In this document: in pieces, positions 47,851 through 58,450 of the stretch
Layout of the letters: each line of letters begins with the position of its first letter
Numbering within the stretch: the first letter of the stretch is position 1
Origin: Alternaria dauci
Taxonomy: Eukaryota; Ascomycota; Dothideomycetes; Pleosporales; Pleosporaceae
Length of the DNA stretch: 64,000 nucleotides
NCBI RefSeq assembly: GCF_042100115.1
Contig: NC_091275.1
Span: 248,001-312,000, forward strand
Reading direction: 5' to 3'
The notes under the pieces: model-generated
Database searches by the model: none
Told to the model about the DNA's origin: nothing
What the model saw: only the letters and a program-made list of their open reading frames with translations
Translations under genes and position numbers: made by a program

Positions 47851-48443
47851 AACAAGGATAGAACGTCCTTGGGGAGCTCGTGATATCGGCGCATCGCCTT
47901 TGCGCAAAAATATCGGTGAGACTATCAGACATGCGCTCCAGGTGTGCCGAATTCCCTAGTCCTCACAGAGGATCTACAAGAGGTGCAATTTCGAAAATGT
48001 GTTCACAACCACAATCCTCTCTGTAATGCAATGGCCATTGGGCTGTGCTTTAGGGAACGGTTTCAAGGCTGGATGGTCGTACCGAACATGCGCATTGCGC
48101 ACAAAGACAAAGTCCAGCTCGACTACGAACTACTCTGCCTTGCTACAAGACAGTCGCACTATAGCCTATGTGTGGCTCGAGAATAACACATATGTTCTAG
48201 CGCTTATGCTTTGAGGTCAAGCGCTTACTCCTATCTGGCTCACACACGTTTGAGTGAGTAGCACCGAAACAGGTAAAGCCGATCAACCTCCGCAAGAGCG
48301 CTATCTAATTGCGCTTGTCGAGTCGGGTGATCAAGAGAAATCAAGAAGAAACAACAAGCATGTTTAACCGTACTAGTTGTAAACACCTTCATGTTCCAAG
48401 CAATTCCAAGGTTACCAAGGAGTTACCACAGCTCTCTCACATA

Positions 48444-48449
48444 TATAAA
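48444..48449 (+). promoter_or_regulatory. TATA box of candidate effector 2
   Basis: TATAAA, 133 bases upstream of the ATG at 48,577, followed by GCCATG, as in the paralogue. Confidence 0.6.
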
Positions 48450-48576
48450 GCCATGTTCTTCTTGTTCGTACAGCCATCATCGCTCAGCTTCATTCACTCT
48501 CACAGCTCCAACAGCAACAGCCACCTTCTTTCAAGTCCAACTCATACCTTCTTTGAGCCTCACCTACCGCATCAAC

Positions 48577-48819
48577 ATGCATTCGACTACCATCTTCTCT
48601 GTGGCCATTACTGCCCTCAGCTTCTTTGCCACGACCACATCGGCTTGGTGCGACGTCAAATGGCACCTTGAGGACTGTTGCCTCCGCGACGACAAGGCCC
48701 GATACAAGCAAGGACCCGGCTACGCAGACGGAGACTTCTGCAACGAATGGGTCAGGAGTAGGTGCAATGCCGACTGCTGCTCCATGAGCACTGGAAAGGG
48801 CATCGGTTGCCCCAAGTAA
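48577..48819 (+). CDS. Small secreted cysteine-rich protein, candidate effector 2
   Basis: 80 residues with a 23-residue signal peptide (MHSTTIFSVAI..., cleavage after T-S-A). The mature part has eight cysteines (25, 34, 35, 55, 63, 67, 68, 78), spaced C-x8-CC-x19-C-x7-C-x3-CC-x9-C. All spacings except the central loop equal those of candidate effector 1, and CLRDDKAR/CFRDRKAR and GCPK are shared. The genes are divergent, with start codons 1,554 bases apart and the tandem and S repeats between. A longer in-frame upstream extension (from 48,391) is probably 5' UTR because the paralogue starts at MHS. No intron. It is likely exported to the apoplast or host interface; that is inferred, as no characterised homologue is recognised. 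Confidence 0.88.
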   Translation: MHSTTIFSVAITALSFFATTTSAWCDVKWHLEDCCLRDDKARYKQGPGYADGDFCNEWVRSRCNADCCSMSTGKGIGCPK

Positions 48820-49920
48820 GCTTGTGGGCATATCGGCTTTTGGAAAATCCTGGACCGGGAAGCCTCCTTATGCGCACTGCTGTTTCTTGCCTAACGAGAC
48901 ATGCATACAAGGCCGCCCTGGATATCACTACGGTGTTCCTGATACTCGAACGCCTTGCCTATAGGGTTGAAGGATTATATGGCTTTATAGACCTTTGTAC
49001 ATGGTGTAAATACAATCCGAAGTCGATACAATTATACTTTACTCAAACCCTTTCTCCTCCCTCTCTGATACCATCAAGCACCAAGTACTCAGCTATCTAT
49101 CTAGCGAAAGCCTATGTGCTACGCACGTGTGCTCTGCATGTATTCCTTATAACATAAAGCACTAGGCGACCGCGCGCACGGCTAACAGCTATGCACAGCT
49201 TTACTTCTACTCTAACACAGCTTAACAAGAACGCAGTGCACTAATCACTTCGCCAGATTGCTGTGTCGCCACCAACCGGCTGCATGACGTTTGCTTTAGC
49301 GATCGAAGGTCCTGTTATCTCTCTTTTGTTAGCACATCACTACTCGAAAGTCAATTCACAACCAGGAACATCTTCGGCACGTATGCGGATACCTCCTTGC
49401 GGTCTGCATCAAAACCCAGCTGATGACGCTAGACGCTGTACCGAACCTTGACCTACAATACTCTGATGTGCGGTACGTCTTTTGATGAGAGACTTTTGCG
49501 TATGGAACATATGGGTTTCGAAAACCTTGAGCTCCGACCACTGGGCACAATATCTATAAGCACAGATCGTGTGGATGGACTGAGATTGATTGAACTCGAA
49601 CAGTCTGTTTCTCGCTCCAGGCTTTTGTAACACGACAAACTATCTTGGGGGGGTTTCACTTCCTTGAATAGTCAAAAGTAGACTAGACATATCTGTCTAT
49701 ATCCTCTATACCGCGTCACTTTGGTCAAGACAAGTTTCACCCGTCTTAGCTACGGTTTATCTAGCTTCCGGGGTAGCGTCAGCAGCGGCTTGCAGGGGAT
49801 ACTCGCTTTCTGGCGCAAACCTCTCGTATGCAAGCCCATTTAGCATGTCTGCTTTTACTAGTCTACTTTTACCTATCCAAAAGCACAAATACCGGCCGAA
49901 ATCTAGAATATCGCATAGCA
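48820..49920. other. Intergenic, no gene seen
   Basis: Short frames on both strands (the longest 131 codons at 48,762-49,157 overlaps effector 2) without motifs. Confidence 0.55.
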
Positions 49921-49929
49921 ATTGACAAG

Positions 49930-50458
49930 ACATGCCGGATTTCTAAAGCTTAGTGATTTTGGTCCCTAGATACCAGAATATGTGCGCCCTTATCGGATTC
50001 TCTCTAACTCTCTTCGCAATTTCCGTACACGCAATCTAGAGCAGTTCATCAATGCTCTCGTCTAAGATAGGCGTGTCGTTGCTTAGCGACTAGACAAATC
50101 TCTACAAAGAGAAGGCCCCAGATCTCAGTGCTATAAGGCGTTCTCCCATAGCATAGAGGCGCGCCAACGTCACGTCTTCAGAGTGATGCAGGATCTCGCA
50201 GGGGAGAATTGATTAACTGCGGTAAAGGTATTCAATAAAAAAATCAAAAAGCTTAGGGTCTTCGTCTATTAGTTTAATAGCATTTTCTTCTGCTACCTTA
50301 AACCTACTCGTTAGGCTGTCAGTAAAGCTATCGGACGCAGAAGTGAGATAGTTAAGATAGACGTGCAACATTATCAAATAGGCGACAGTAACTGTTACGA
50401 CGGGAGAGGTAAGGAACCTACTTAGGCTAAGAATAGCGGCGCACGCGATATAATGCAA
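49930..50458 (-). pseudogene. Fungal BTB/POZ-domain protein inactivated by in-frame stops
   Basis: A single minus-strand frame gives a BTB protein: SPVVTVTV, NYLTSASDSF, FKVAEENAIKL and DPKLFDFFIEYLYR (50,213-50,415), then VTLARLYAMGERLIAL, LDESIDEL and AKRVRENP down to about 49,960. The frame is broken only by stops: TAA at 50,213 and TAG at 50,102, 50,090, 50,036 and 49,943. There is no frameshift. All are reachable from CAA, CAG or TGG by one RIP-type transition. Fungal BTB proteins of this type often act in protein-protein contacts or as ubiquitin-ligase adaptors; this copy should not yield a full protein. Sequence upstream of 50,458 shows no clear start. Confidence 0.78.
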
Positions 50459-51920
50459 AGAACATACTGCGAGAACTTAGGCTTTTTGTATAGCAACCCT
50501 TTAAGCACCGGCACTACCGTAACGCATATTGTATCTATGCAGCGGTAGCAGCGAATAGATTAAGAATGCGTCTAGAGAGTAATCTCAGAACCGTTAGATA
50601 TAGACTGATAAGATCCCAGCTATAATGCTAGCAAAAATAGACGCAATGTTTTGCGTTATCGCAACATCGTTCATAGACGTCGGCAACCCCCGCAGAGGGG
50701 CACGCAGCACAACAGTGCGGGGTATAGAGTGCAGTGTCACTGTAGGGTTCAACGGGATGCGTAGAGTCTTGTATACTACTAGAGCTATCTAGTACATGAA
50801 ATCGCCCCTCCAAAGTAATGTCAGACAATGGCGTAACGCGGGCCTGCTGTCGGAACACCGTATATGCCTAGTATCTCATCATGGCTTCACCTTCTGTCTC
50901 TTGTCCTCTCTCGATGCTGCGCTTTCGCTACATGTTACGCACAGACATTCATAATTTTCCGTAAAGCTGCTGCCGTAATCAATCGTAATCTCCATGCCAT
51001 CCTATATATCCTGCAGTGCGCGAAGCATCAGCCGTGCTCGGCCGGAGATAATCTCTACCTTCAACTCTGCACAAGGGTCGCAGGCATGGTTGACCAGTCG
51101 AGCCCAGTTGTTGAAATGTTCGTACGATAGTAGGTAAGTCATGCCTACATCCGGGTACGAGGAGAAGGATAGCATGTAGGAGCTAAGACGGACGGATCCT
51201 GGGCACGATAGAGTACAAGGATAGGCTGAGGGAATGGAGTGGTGGGAACAGCCGTTAATATAGATAAGGGTTGGATGTCACCATGACACTGTCATCACGA
51301 ACTAATATATCCCAAAAGTAGCTAGGTATTCCCAGACGGTCCCCACTAGGTAGATGCATATTAATAGCAATGCATGCCTCTGGGCATAGCTTGTATACGA
51401 CGGTATTGCTTACCAGCCCCGCATTGCCACGTCCCCATCTGTCTCGTGCGCTTGTTCTATTTCCCCATCTCCTTGCACGCGTGCTGTCGGTGGTGATGGT
51501 CTGGCGGACACGCTAAGCCCGATGAGGCCAACACCTGTGAGTCTGGACAGCGATTGGACGCGACGCATTCTACACTCTAGACTCACCATGCGCCCAAGGG
51601 AGGCGTCGAGGGACGTCTGCCTTGAAGCGTACGAGACGTCAAGCAAGTGTCGGAGCACTGGGGCGGCGACTGGTGGTCAGTACTCAGCAGCACGGCGTCC
51701 TGATCCAGCAGGTGCCTTCGCACACAACCGTGCTGTCTACCTCGGAAATTACTCAGGTAACGCTCGGCTAATCACGACAGCTATCACCGAGATCTATTAG
51801 TTCCGTAGAGTACGGCGTGACGACGTCTTCAACAACGAGAAGAGCTACAGCAGCAGCAACACGAGCTATTTCGGCACGCATCAAACTGGCGTCCAACACC
51901 TCCTCAGACCGGTCGCGCCG
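50459..51920. other. Intergenic tract; possible 5' exons of the downstream gene
   Basis: No clear gene. A plus-strand frame from 51,522 with a donor-like GTAACG at 51,757 may be an upstream exon of the coiled-coil gene, but no splice model keeps one frame convincingly. Confidence 0.4.
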
Positions 51921-52201
51921 GCTAGAGAAGCGCCAGGGCGGGGGTTCCATGTCACCCATCAGGAAGAAGCACGCCAGACGACAGACCAGCTACCGCAAAC
52001 CCCCCCGTCCGGAATCAGCACTCCTCACGCTCGCCATCCATTGAGCGTCCGCGGCGAGATTCTCCAGGTTTGCCAGCCGACGACACCACCAAATTGGGGG
52101 ATTCGATTTGCGTAGAGAGTCCGTTCGATCGCAATCGCTCTCCGCACACCCACGCACCCGAGAATAGTACCCTAGATGAGGACAGCCGCCTAGGTCAGAA
52201 C

Positions 52202-53089
52202 ATGTCGCCGGAGAATGACGACGACCAATCTGTCGCCAACGCCGACGACGCCAACGACGCCGACAACAGCATCTCCACCCCTCAGGAGGCTGAAGCAGAC
52301 TCAAGGTTTCTCAATCTGCTCAAAAACGACAAGCACTATGGACCCATCATGCGACTGCTCTTGCAAGAGAAAAGAAGCTACCGGCTGCTCAAAAACGACG
52401 CTGTTGAAGCAAAAGCCCGCTCTGTCCAAGCGGAAGCCGCCCTCTGTACCACGGCATCCCAAATGTATGAGGCACTAGAGCTCGACTCTGCGCCCAACCA
52501 AGCCATGTTAGAGCACACGAAGGCCGATGTAACAACTCGACGGCAACACCACCGAGCCTATCTTGCTCATCTATCACGTGAGATGAAAGAAATTGAACGG
52601 TTTGCTACTCTTGGTGTCGCATCAGCTTCTCGCGACTTGGCTGCATTTGAAGCATCGAAGAACAGCTGTGAAGACGAGATCAACCAGCTCGAGCTCCGCT
52701 GTGCGTCGATCGGAGAGTGTATCGCCAAGATGGAGGTCGTGGTCAAGGAGATGGAGTCGTCCAAGGAGAACGGCGTGCGCGTAGACAAAGCCCTTCTTGA
52801 GGGTGAGAGCATAAGAAAGATGGTGAGGGGATATATAGGTCGGCCCAGCGGAAAGCTTTCTATAGGAGTTCTTGAAAGTCTTTTGGAGGATGCTGAAGAC
52901 CACTGGCATGGTGGCAGTCGTCGCGCGCGCAATGACCCCACTTTCCATGTCGTTGTACTGCTCATGCGCCTTTTGCATGCAGCGAAGGCGATTATTTGTT
53001 TCCCATGTTCAATGTGTATACGTGTTCCCAAGAAACTCGTTGCAGCGCACAATATCGATCCCGGATTCTATACAGGTGGACATCTTTAG
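52202..53089 (+). CDS. Coiled-coil protein of unknown function
   Basis: From the ATG at 52,202 the frame gives 295 residues. An acidic, Asp/Asn-rich start is followed by a long charged, alanine- and glutamate-rich part (about residues 40-220, with NLLKNDKHYG and EINQLELRC) that looks coiled-coil. A short C-terminal part is more hydrophobic and may not be native. The same frame stays open upstream to 51,926 and reads like a disordered Ser/Pro/Arg-rich segment, so the true start probably lies in an upstream exon. A TAG at 51,923, with protein-like sequence continuing before it, could be an intron acceptor (CTAG) or a nonsense change. I do not recognise the family. It overlaps no other gene; the SANT-like gene is convergent 225 bases away. 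Confidence 0.55.
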   Translation: MSPENDDDQSVANADDANDADNSISTPQEAEADSRFLNLLKNDKHYGPIMRLLLQEKRSYRLLKNDAVEAKARSVQAEAALCTTASQMYEALELDSAPNQAMLEHTKADVTTRRQHHRAYLAHLSREMKEIERFATLGVASASRDLAAFEASKNSCEDEINQLELRCASIGECIAKMEVVVKEMESSKENGVRVDKALLEGESIRKMVRGYIGRPSGKLSIGVLESLLEDAEDHWHGGSRRARNDPTFHVVVLLMRLLHAAKAIICFPCSMCIRVPKKLVAAHNIDPGFYTGGHL

Positions 53090-53314
53090 CATTACATTTA
53101 GTCTCGTTCATGCGCCAAAGGCTAAGCTACAGATCACAGTCATTACAATTGCAGCATTTCGCAGCGCCATGTCTATGAAAAGTACGCATGGACCACATCA
53201 GCCCCACCGCTAGACCTCATCTTCAAAGTCGTCGACGACGGGGCGAGACTTTGACTTCCGAGCAACCTTCTTGACCTTGTCACCAACACGCTCTTCCCGC
53301 TTCTCCAGCTCCAA

Positions 53315-53977
53315 CTAGCCAAAAGGGTGCTTCTTGGTCAGACCAGCGCGCTTGGCACCACTCGACTTCTTTGGCAGAGCTCTCAGCACAGCGACCTTGA
53401 CCTTCTTACTTGGTGTACCCATGTCCTCTTCACCCTCCTTATCCTTGACAATCTCCTCGCTCTTCACAAACATAACGTCGTTATCGTCTTCGTCGTTAGC
53501 AATGCCCCGCTTCATGCCCCGTCCGCCCTTGTTTACACTGACCCCGCTCTTCTTAGGAGTGACAGTCATCTTCTGTACAACCCCACCACCAATACCAGCA
53601 TTAGACTCGTCGTATCCCACAAGCTCACGCATGCTACGGCTCTCTGCACGCAGAGTACTCACCCGGTTCCGGATACTACCCACACTCGAGTCCGGACAGG
53701 CGCGCGAGATTTCCGCGTAGTCGGCGGGGATGACAGTGCGACCAAAGGTGAGAAGAAAGAGCTTGCGGTCGTTGGCGGCATCCCAGGTCATCTTTGTTGG
53801 ACTAGCAGAGGAGGAGAAGGAGAAGGAAGAGGCGACAGGTTCCTTTTGGGCAGAGGGGAAGGGCCACACCAGGCCCTCTGGCTCTGGATCGATGGAGCAT
53901 TGCAGTGGCGAGTACCCTCTAGGCGGTGAGAAGTTTCGCGGTTTGGTAGCGCGCTTGGGGGTGGACTTGGAAGACAT
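53315..53977 (-). CDS. SANT/Myb-like DNA-binding domain protein
   Basis: 220 residues. The N-terminus is Ser/Pro-rich and disordered. Residues 63-113 (MTWDAANDRKLFLLT...IPADYAEISRACPDSSVGSIRNRVSTL) form a three-helix SANT/Myb-like domain of the kind in small fungal nuclear proteins. The C-terminal half is charged with lysine-rich patches (KKVKV, GGRGMKRG), consistent with nuclear location. It ends at TAG 53,315, but the same frame continues for 34 codons of basic and acidic sequence (LELEKREERV...KKVARKSK) to a second TAG at 53,210. The first TAG may therefore be a recent nonsense change (CAG to TAG fits) or marks a variable tail. Start is the first ATG of the frame. Targets unknown. Confidence 0.72.
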   Translation of the reverse strand: MSSKSTPKRATKPRNFSPPRGYSPLQCSIDPEPEGLVWPFPSAQKEPVASSFSFSSSASPTKMTWDAANDRKLFLLTFGRTVIPADYAEISRACPDSSVGSIRNRVSTLRAESRSMRELVGYDESNAGIGGGVVQKMTVTPKKSGVSVNKGGRGMKRGIANDEDDNDVMFVKSEEIVKDKEGEEDMGTPSKKVKVAVLRALPKKSSGAKRAGLTKKHPFG

Positions 53978-55300
53978 GGCAGGGGAAGTGTTGTTGTTGT
54001 TGAACCGATTGGTCGCGTGTCTTTGAAAGGTGTGAAGATAGGCGAGTTGACGTCGGTACTGTCTGAATGGTTATTAGTTACACAGTCGGAGGCGTGGGTA
54101 GAGTGGGCCAGCGGGCGACGAGACCCAAAGAGGTGGAGCTTACCGCGTGTCGCGCTCTGCAGACCACGAAGATATCCAGTGATGCTCCGCCTACTGAGTG
54201 CTGGTTGTTTAACAATCTTGGATGCCGATAGATATGCGACGCAGACTATCAGTGTTGGTGGTGTATAAAATTCGCAAGCGAAGGATGTGGCTCGTGTTAG
54301 CGCAAAGACCTAACTGTATTGGGTAGTACAGGTGAAGCAAACCTCAAGTTCGCCTGTCATACCTCGCTCAGATGTCGGTAACGCTGGATGTGTACGATGA
54401 AGCAGTGCCTTGCATGGATTGAGATAGGTGATGGGACTTGAATCGAAAACTAGGCTATGAGTTGCCAAACTTGAATATGCTACGTACAGCGTCGCGTCAC
54501 CTAACCTTGGCTTCTGGTATCCATAGACGCCCATCTGGGATGTCTTTGGTAGCCATCTGAATAGTTCTTTCATAGTTGCGACACCGGTAACAGCCTTGTT
54601 CAGTGATCAGCGCAGCAGCGTCAAGCCTGCTGTCCTCTACTATCTCCGTTTCGTGCGCCACTGATGGCGGATCTTCAATCTGGACCGCGTGACTCTGGTA
54701 TGATCAGCGTAAGCTATGACAACAGTACCTAGACAAGGTGCTGGGCAGATGGACGCGATGGGGCAGTCGTCATGTAGGTGGGGTGGCAATGTGAAGTCGT
54801 CGGCTCGAGTATGAGCTTGGAGCCACGTGTCGCTAACGAACCTAGCGGCACCCACATGGCCAAGATGCTAGCAACACAGACGAGCAACAATTGGCAGGAA
54901 GAAGCACGCGAAGAAGGGGTGCTAAGGCAGAGGGTAGTTCCGTTATTGCGGTCCGTTCCGTTGGGCCGGCTGCACCGTCGTGGTATACGGTACCAGGACC
55001 TTGCTGTGGTGCCCAAGCAAGCCAACGAAGCAGCGGGACCAAGGAAAAGAGCGTGATGGCTCCGAAATACAGCCGTCGCGAACCCCCCGCTCTAAGCCAG
55101 CTTTGGCTCTGTCCGTTGTCCTCTTTAGGTGCCGTTCCTCCGGTCCAATACTCGCCTGTCGCACTATTATCCCTTGAATGACCTCGCGAGCCTGATGTCC
55201 TGTCCAAGTCGACCCCATATGATGCAACCGACGGCCTCTTGCTGTGCCGTAGTCGTGGACTATCCTTTATCGTTTCGACAGTGTCGTTGTGGTTTCCGGC
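53978..55300. other. No confident gene
   Basis: Overlapping frames of 60-120 codons on both strands. A minus-strand frame at 54,842-55,207 contains one possible membrane segment but no recognised domain. Confidence 0.45.
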
Positions 55301-56470
55301 CCGCTGCTGTTATCTGCGTTTGGTGGGTTGGGCGGGAAAGGTGCGACATGGTGCCGTGGCTTGAAGAGAAGGATCAGCGGTGGTAGAAAGGAAGGGGGTG
55401 AGAGGCTGACGACACCTCTGGTTTCGCATTTCGATACTGCGTCCCATGCACTCGCTCCACAGCATCGAGCTTCGCAATACGCCGCGGTGTCGGCCTCGTG
55501 TCCGGCGACGACGGCACAGCCTGCCCTCTGCGCTCGGCGAAACTCTCAAACTCCTTGTCCCAACCCGCCTCGAGATGCATGTGGTGATCTGGAGTCGTCA
55601 GCTCCGGGTTGTATGGTTCATGGCGGCACTCGATGCCCTCGCGCCAGCCGTCCCCGTCGGGATAGGGGATGACGAGGCGGCCGCCCATCCTCTCCATGAT
55701 CTGCTCCGGGGTATCGCATGCGCGCGCGGGGTGCGAATAGCGTGGTCCTGGCGTGGGTTAGATGTTTGTGCACAGCCTCTCCACGGCGCCTGTTGCGTAC
55801 CTCTGCCTGTTCTCAGCCGAAGAAGAGGGCTTGCGGCGGAAACAGCACATGTGCGCCGTGTGCAGCAGCGAAGAGTGCAGTGTCGAGGTTGTGCATCAGG
55901 GGCGTGCTTGGATCCGCAGCGGCGCAGTCGTGCGTGTGGAGGATTTCCTTGTCAAAGGACAACCCTTGCTTGGCGCTTCGTGGTTGGCACCGTGTCGGCC
56001 TGGTGTTGCTGCGCAATGGCGTAGACAACCCGCCCGGAGCTAACACCTCGCCCACCGATATCAACACCAACACGCGACCCATAACCACCGCCGCCTTCAC
56101 AACGCCCATGGCACGCGCAAATGACGCGCTCGACCACTTCTTCTTCCTGGGCAAACATGGCACGTCTGCGACTGAGCTCGCACGACGGTGGGAGTCGCGA
56201 CACCCGCGGACAGTGTCCGAGCTACGATGCCGCCCCGGGCTATGCATGGTCCAAGTAGGTCCAGGTACTCCAAGTACGGGCACACAATACCTCCCTCCCA
56301 GTACCACATGAGCTAACTGTAACGGTAGAACTTCACGGCTCTCGTCAACCCATCTCCCATCCGTCAGGCGCATCGAACAAGCCCACCTCCCCTCCGACAC
56401 GCCACCCGACCGCCCGCCAACACGAACATGGCTCCAGCCCTCTAGGGAGGACACAACAGACAAGATAGCA
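55301..56470 (-). other. Possible minus-strand hypothetical gene, exon structure unresolved
   Basis: The minus frame at 55,374-55,697 (MERMGGRLVIPYPDGDGW..., 107 codons) is protein-like, and further frames at 55,813-56,463 could be upstream exons. No splice set was convincing and no family is recognised. GC content is high here, which inflates chance ORFs, so this stays tentative. Confidence 0.3.
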
Positions 56471-57629
56471 ATCAGTGGAATACAACCCTGTGATAACGGT
56501 GTGACTACATTCGCATCACGCGCAGAAGAGGGTCGTGGGGGACGAGCATGCAGAGTCCATCATGCTTGGTCGATGGATGTATGCACATGTTTCGCTGGAC
56601 GCGTCATGCGGCAGCACTCTGTCATCCTGTATCGTTAGTGAATGACTGCGGTTGTTGGATGCATTCTCTGGGGTATGCGACTCACGAGAACCACGGTGAC
56701 ATGCCGAGGACCATGGTACAGCGGTGACCCAGACAATCCCAACCAGTCAACGCCAAAGCCATACAATCAATTCTTCTCAACGCACAACCCAACAACCACC
56801 GCCATGCCAGACCTCCACCAGGAGACTCAAATGCGACTCTACACACTCGCGGCTATACACGTCGTCGGCCCATTCGTAAACATTTTTCGCGATTGCGCGC
56901 CCTATACCACCGCAGCTCACGAGCAGACGACCGTTCCGAAGCACGCGAGCACCGATCCAATGGCAGCACACACGCACCAAAAGCGCCAGCTTGGGCATAT
57001 CGATGCATGGGCCACAACTTGACGTCTTGGCGACTGTGGACATACTCCTGTCGGTACGGCATGTAGCCACGGAACAACATGGACGGCTTCTTCTGCTATG
57101 CTGCAAGGTCAACACGGGCAGTATGAGACTGCAGTCGCCCTTGGCTCATCAATAGACACATGTTGCAACGGTTGTGCGCATTGGGGAAGAGGACACTGCA
57201 AAGCCCTCTTTGGATCGCGCAAGGGCCATTGACCAGGACAATGGCCGAGATGACGGCGTCGGCGCAACTGAAAAAGACACTAAGCGCTCAGGCTATCTGG
57301 AGTACGTGGCGTTGTGGAGAGACAAACACGATGCTGCGGCACGTAGCCAAGTATGAATGCTAAAGACTCCACAGGCAATACGAGTACTTGTTCGTAAATC
57401 AACGCCAGAACGCACGTAAACACCTCATTCACAATCGTCTTCCCATCTCGCACGAGTCGCGCACACGACACACGGGTTTCGGGACGAAGGATACACTGCA
57501 CTGCCCTTATATTACCCCCAGCGCGCATCCTTCCATGTTCTACCGAATTACTACCTGCTCAAGCACGCCATATACCTAGCCGCACAAACGAAATCCCGAG
57601 TTTGTGTGCTCAGGGGTGAATAAGATGTA

Positions 57630-57862
57630 TGCTTATACTTGCGAATTTTCTGATTTTGAGAGAATCTGTTCGTTCACATCGTTGAAACAGCATCGCACCC
57701 ATGGTACGGCAATGACCTTCAGACGATGAGCAACTCACAATTACAGAATCACCAACGCTACTTGTTGTCAGAAGTGACCATATATATACGCATCTACAAC
57801 CTTCTCCCTCAGGTCATTGAGAAATGAAGAACTTGTAATTAGCTCAAGCTAATATAGTCGAC
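57630..57862 (-). repeat. R2 repeat, long copy
   Basis: It carries both ends seen in the short R2 copies (AGCTTGAGCTAATTACAAG-type and GAACGAACAGATTCTCTC-type), separated by about 165 extra bases. The short copies would be internal deletions of this form, or this form an expanded one. Confidence 0.6.
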
Positions 57863-58374
57863 AGGCCTATTCATCGACCAAATCGTGACCGACATACGGA
57901 TTCCGACATCCGACGATGTAGCTGATTTCCAAGCTGTAACAGCGCATTTGATACATGTTGCAGTAGCGGTATCGCCTACGGTAAGACGAGTACGAGGGCA
58001 AACTTGCATCCATTCAGCAAAGCAGCTCTCTGCAACAGCTTTCCCTCGAGGAAGAGCAAGTTTCAATAAGTAATCGCAGGAATCTGAACTTAAAACGCGG
58101 CGCAGAGCAACACAAGTAGGACTTTGTGGATGGGAGCCATGCGGGCACGCAGCCAACCATACGCCAACATGATCACCCAACGGCTTGAAGCCTTGGATGC
58201 TGCCCCATGTCGCTGCCCTTTGCCGTTGTTCCCTTCCCCACTGTTTCATTTCCCAGCAAGCCATGCTTATTGATGATCGTTCAGTGTTCCAGCTGGGTTC
58301 TATCATTGAGGTGAGCATACCCGGTCTTGATCCCATATGACCCACTTTACCGCCATCGCTTCTGCCCTCATATC

Positions 58375-58450
58375 GTTCCCCAAAGCTCAACCCAATGATT
58401 ATCGCGACGCGCAAGCCTCCCAGGAATCTGGAAAGCGCCTCTACTCTCTG
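58375..58450 (+). repeat. S repeat, copy 5
   Basis: It starts GTTCCCCAAAGCTCAACCC and ends CTCTACTCTCTG; the middle has diverged from other copies (CGACGCGCAAGCCTC). It lies within an open plus-strand frame (58,337-58,564). Confidence 0.75.

Noticed and set aside
55813..56463. 216-codon minus-strand and 197-codon plus-strand ORFs overlapping each other
   Set aside because: High GC creates long chance frames on both strands. Neither has a motif or good splice support.
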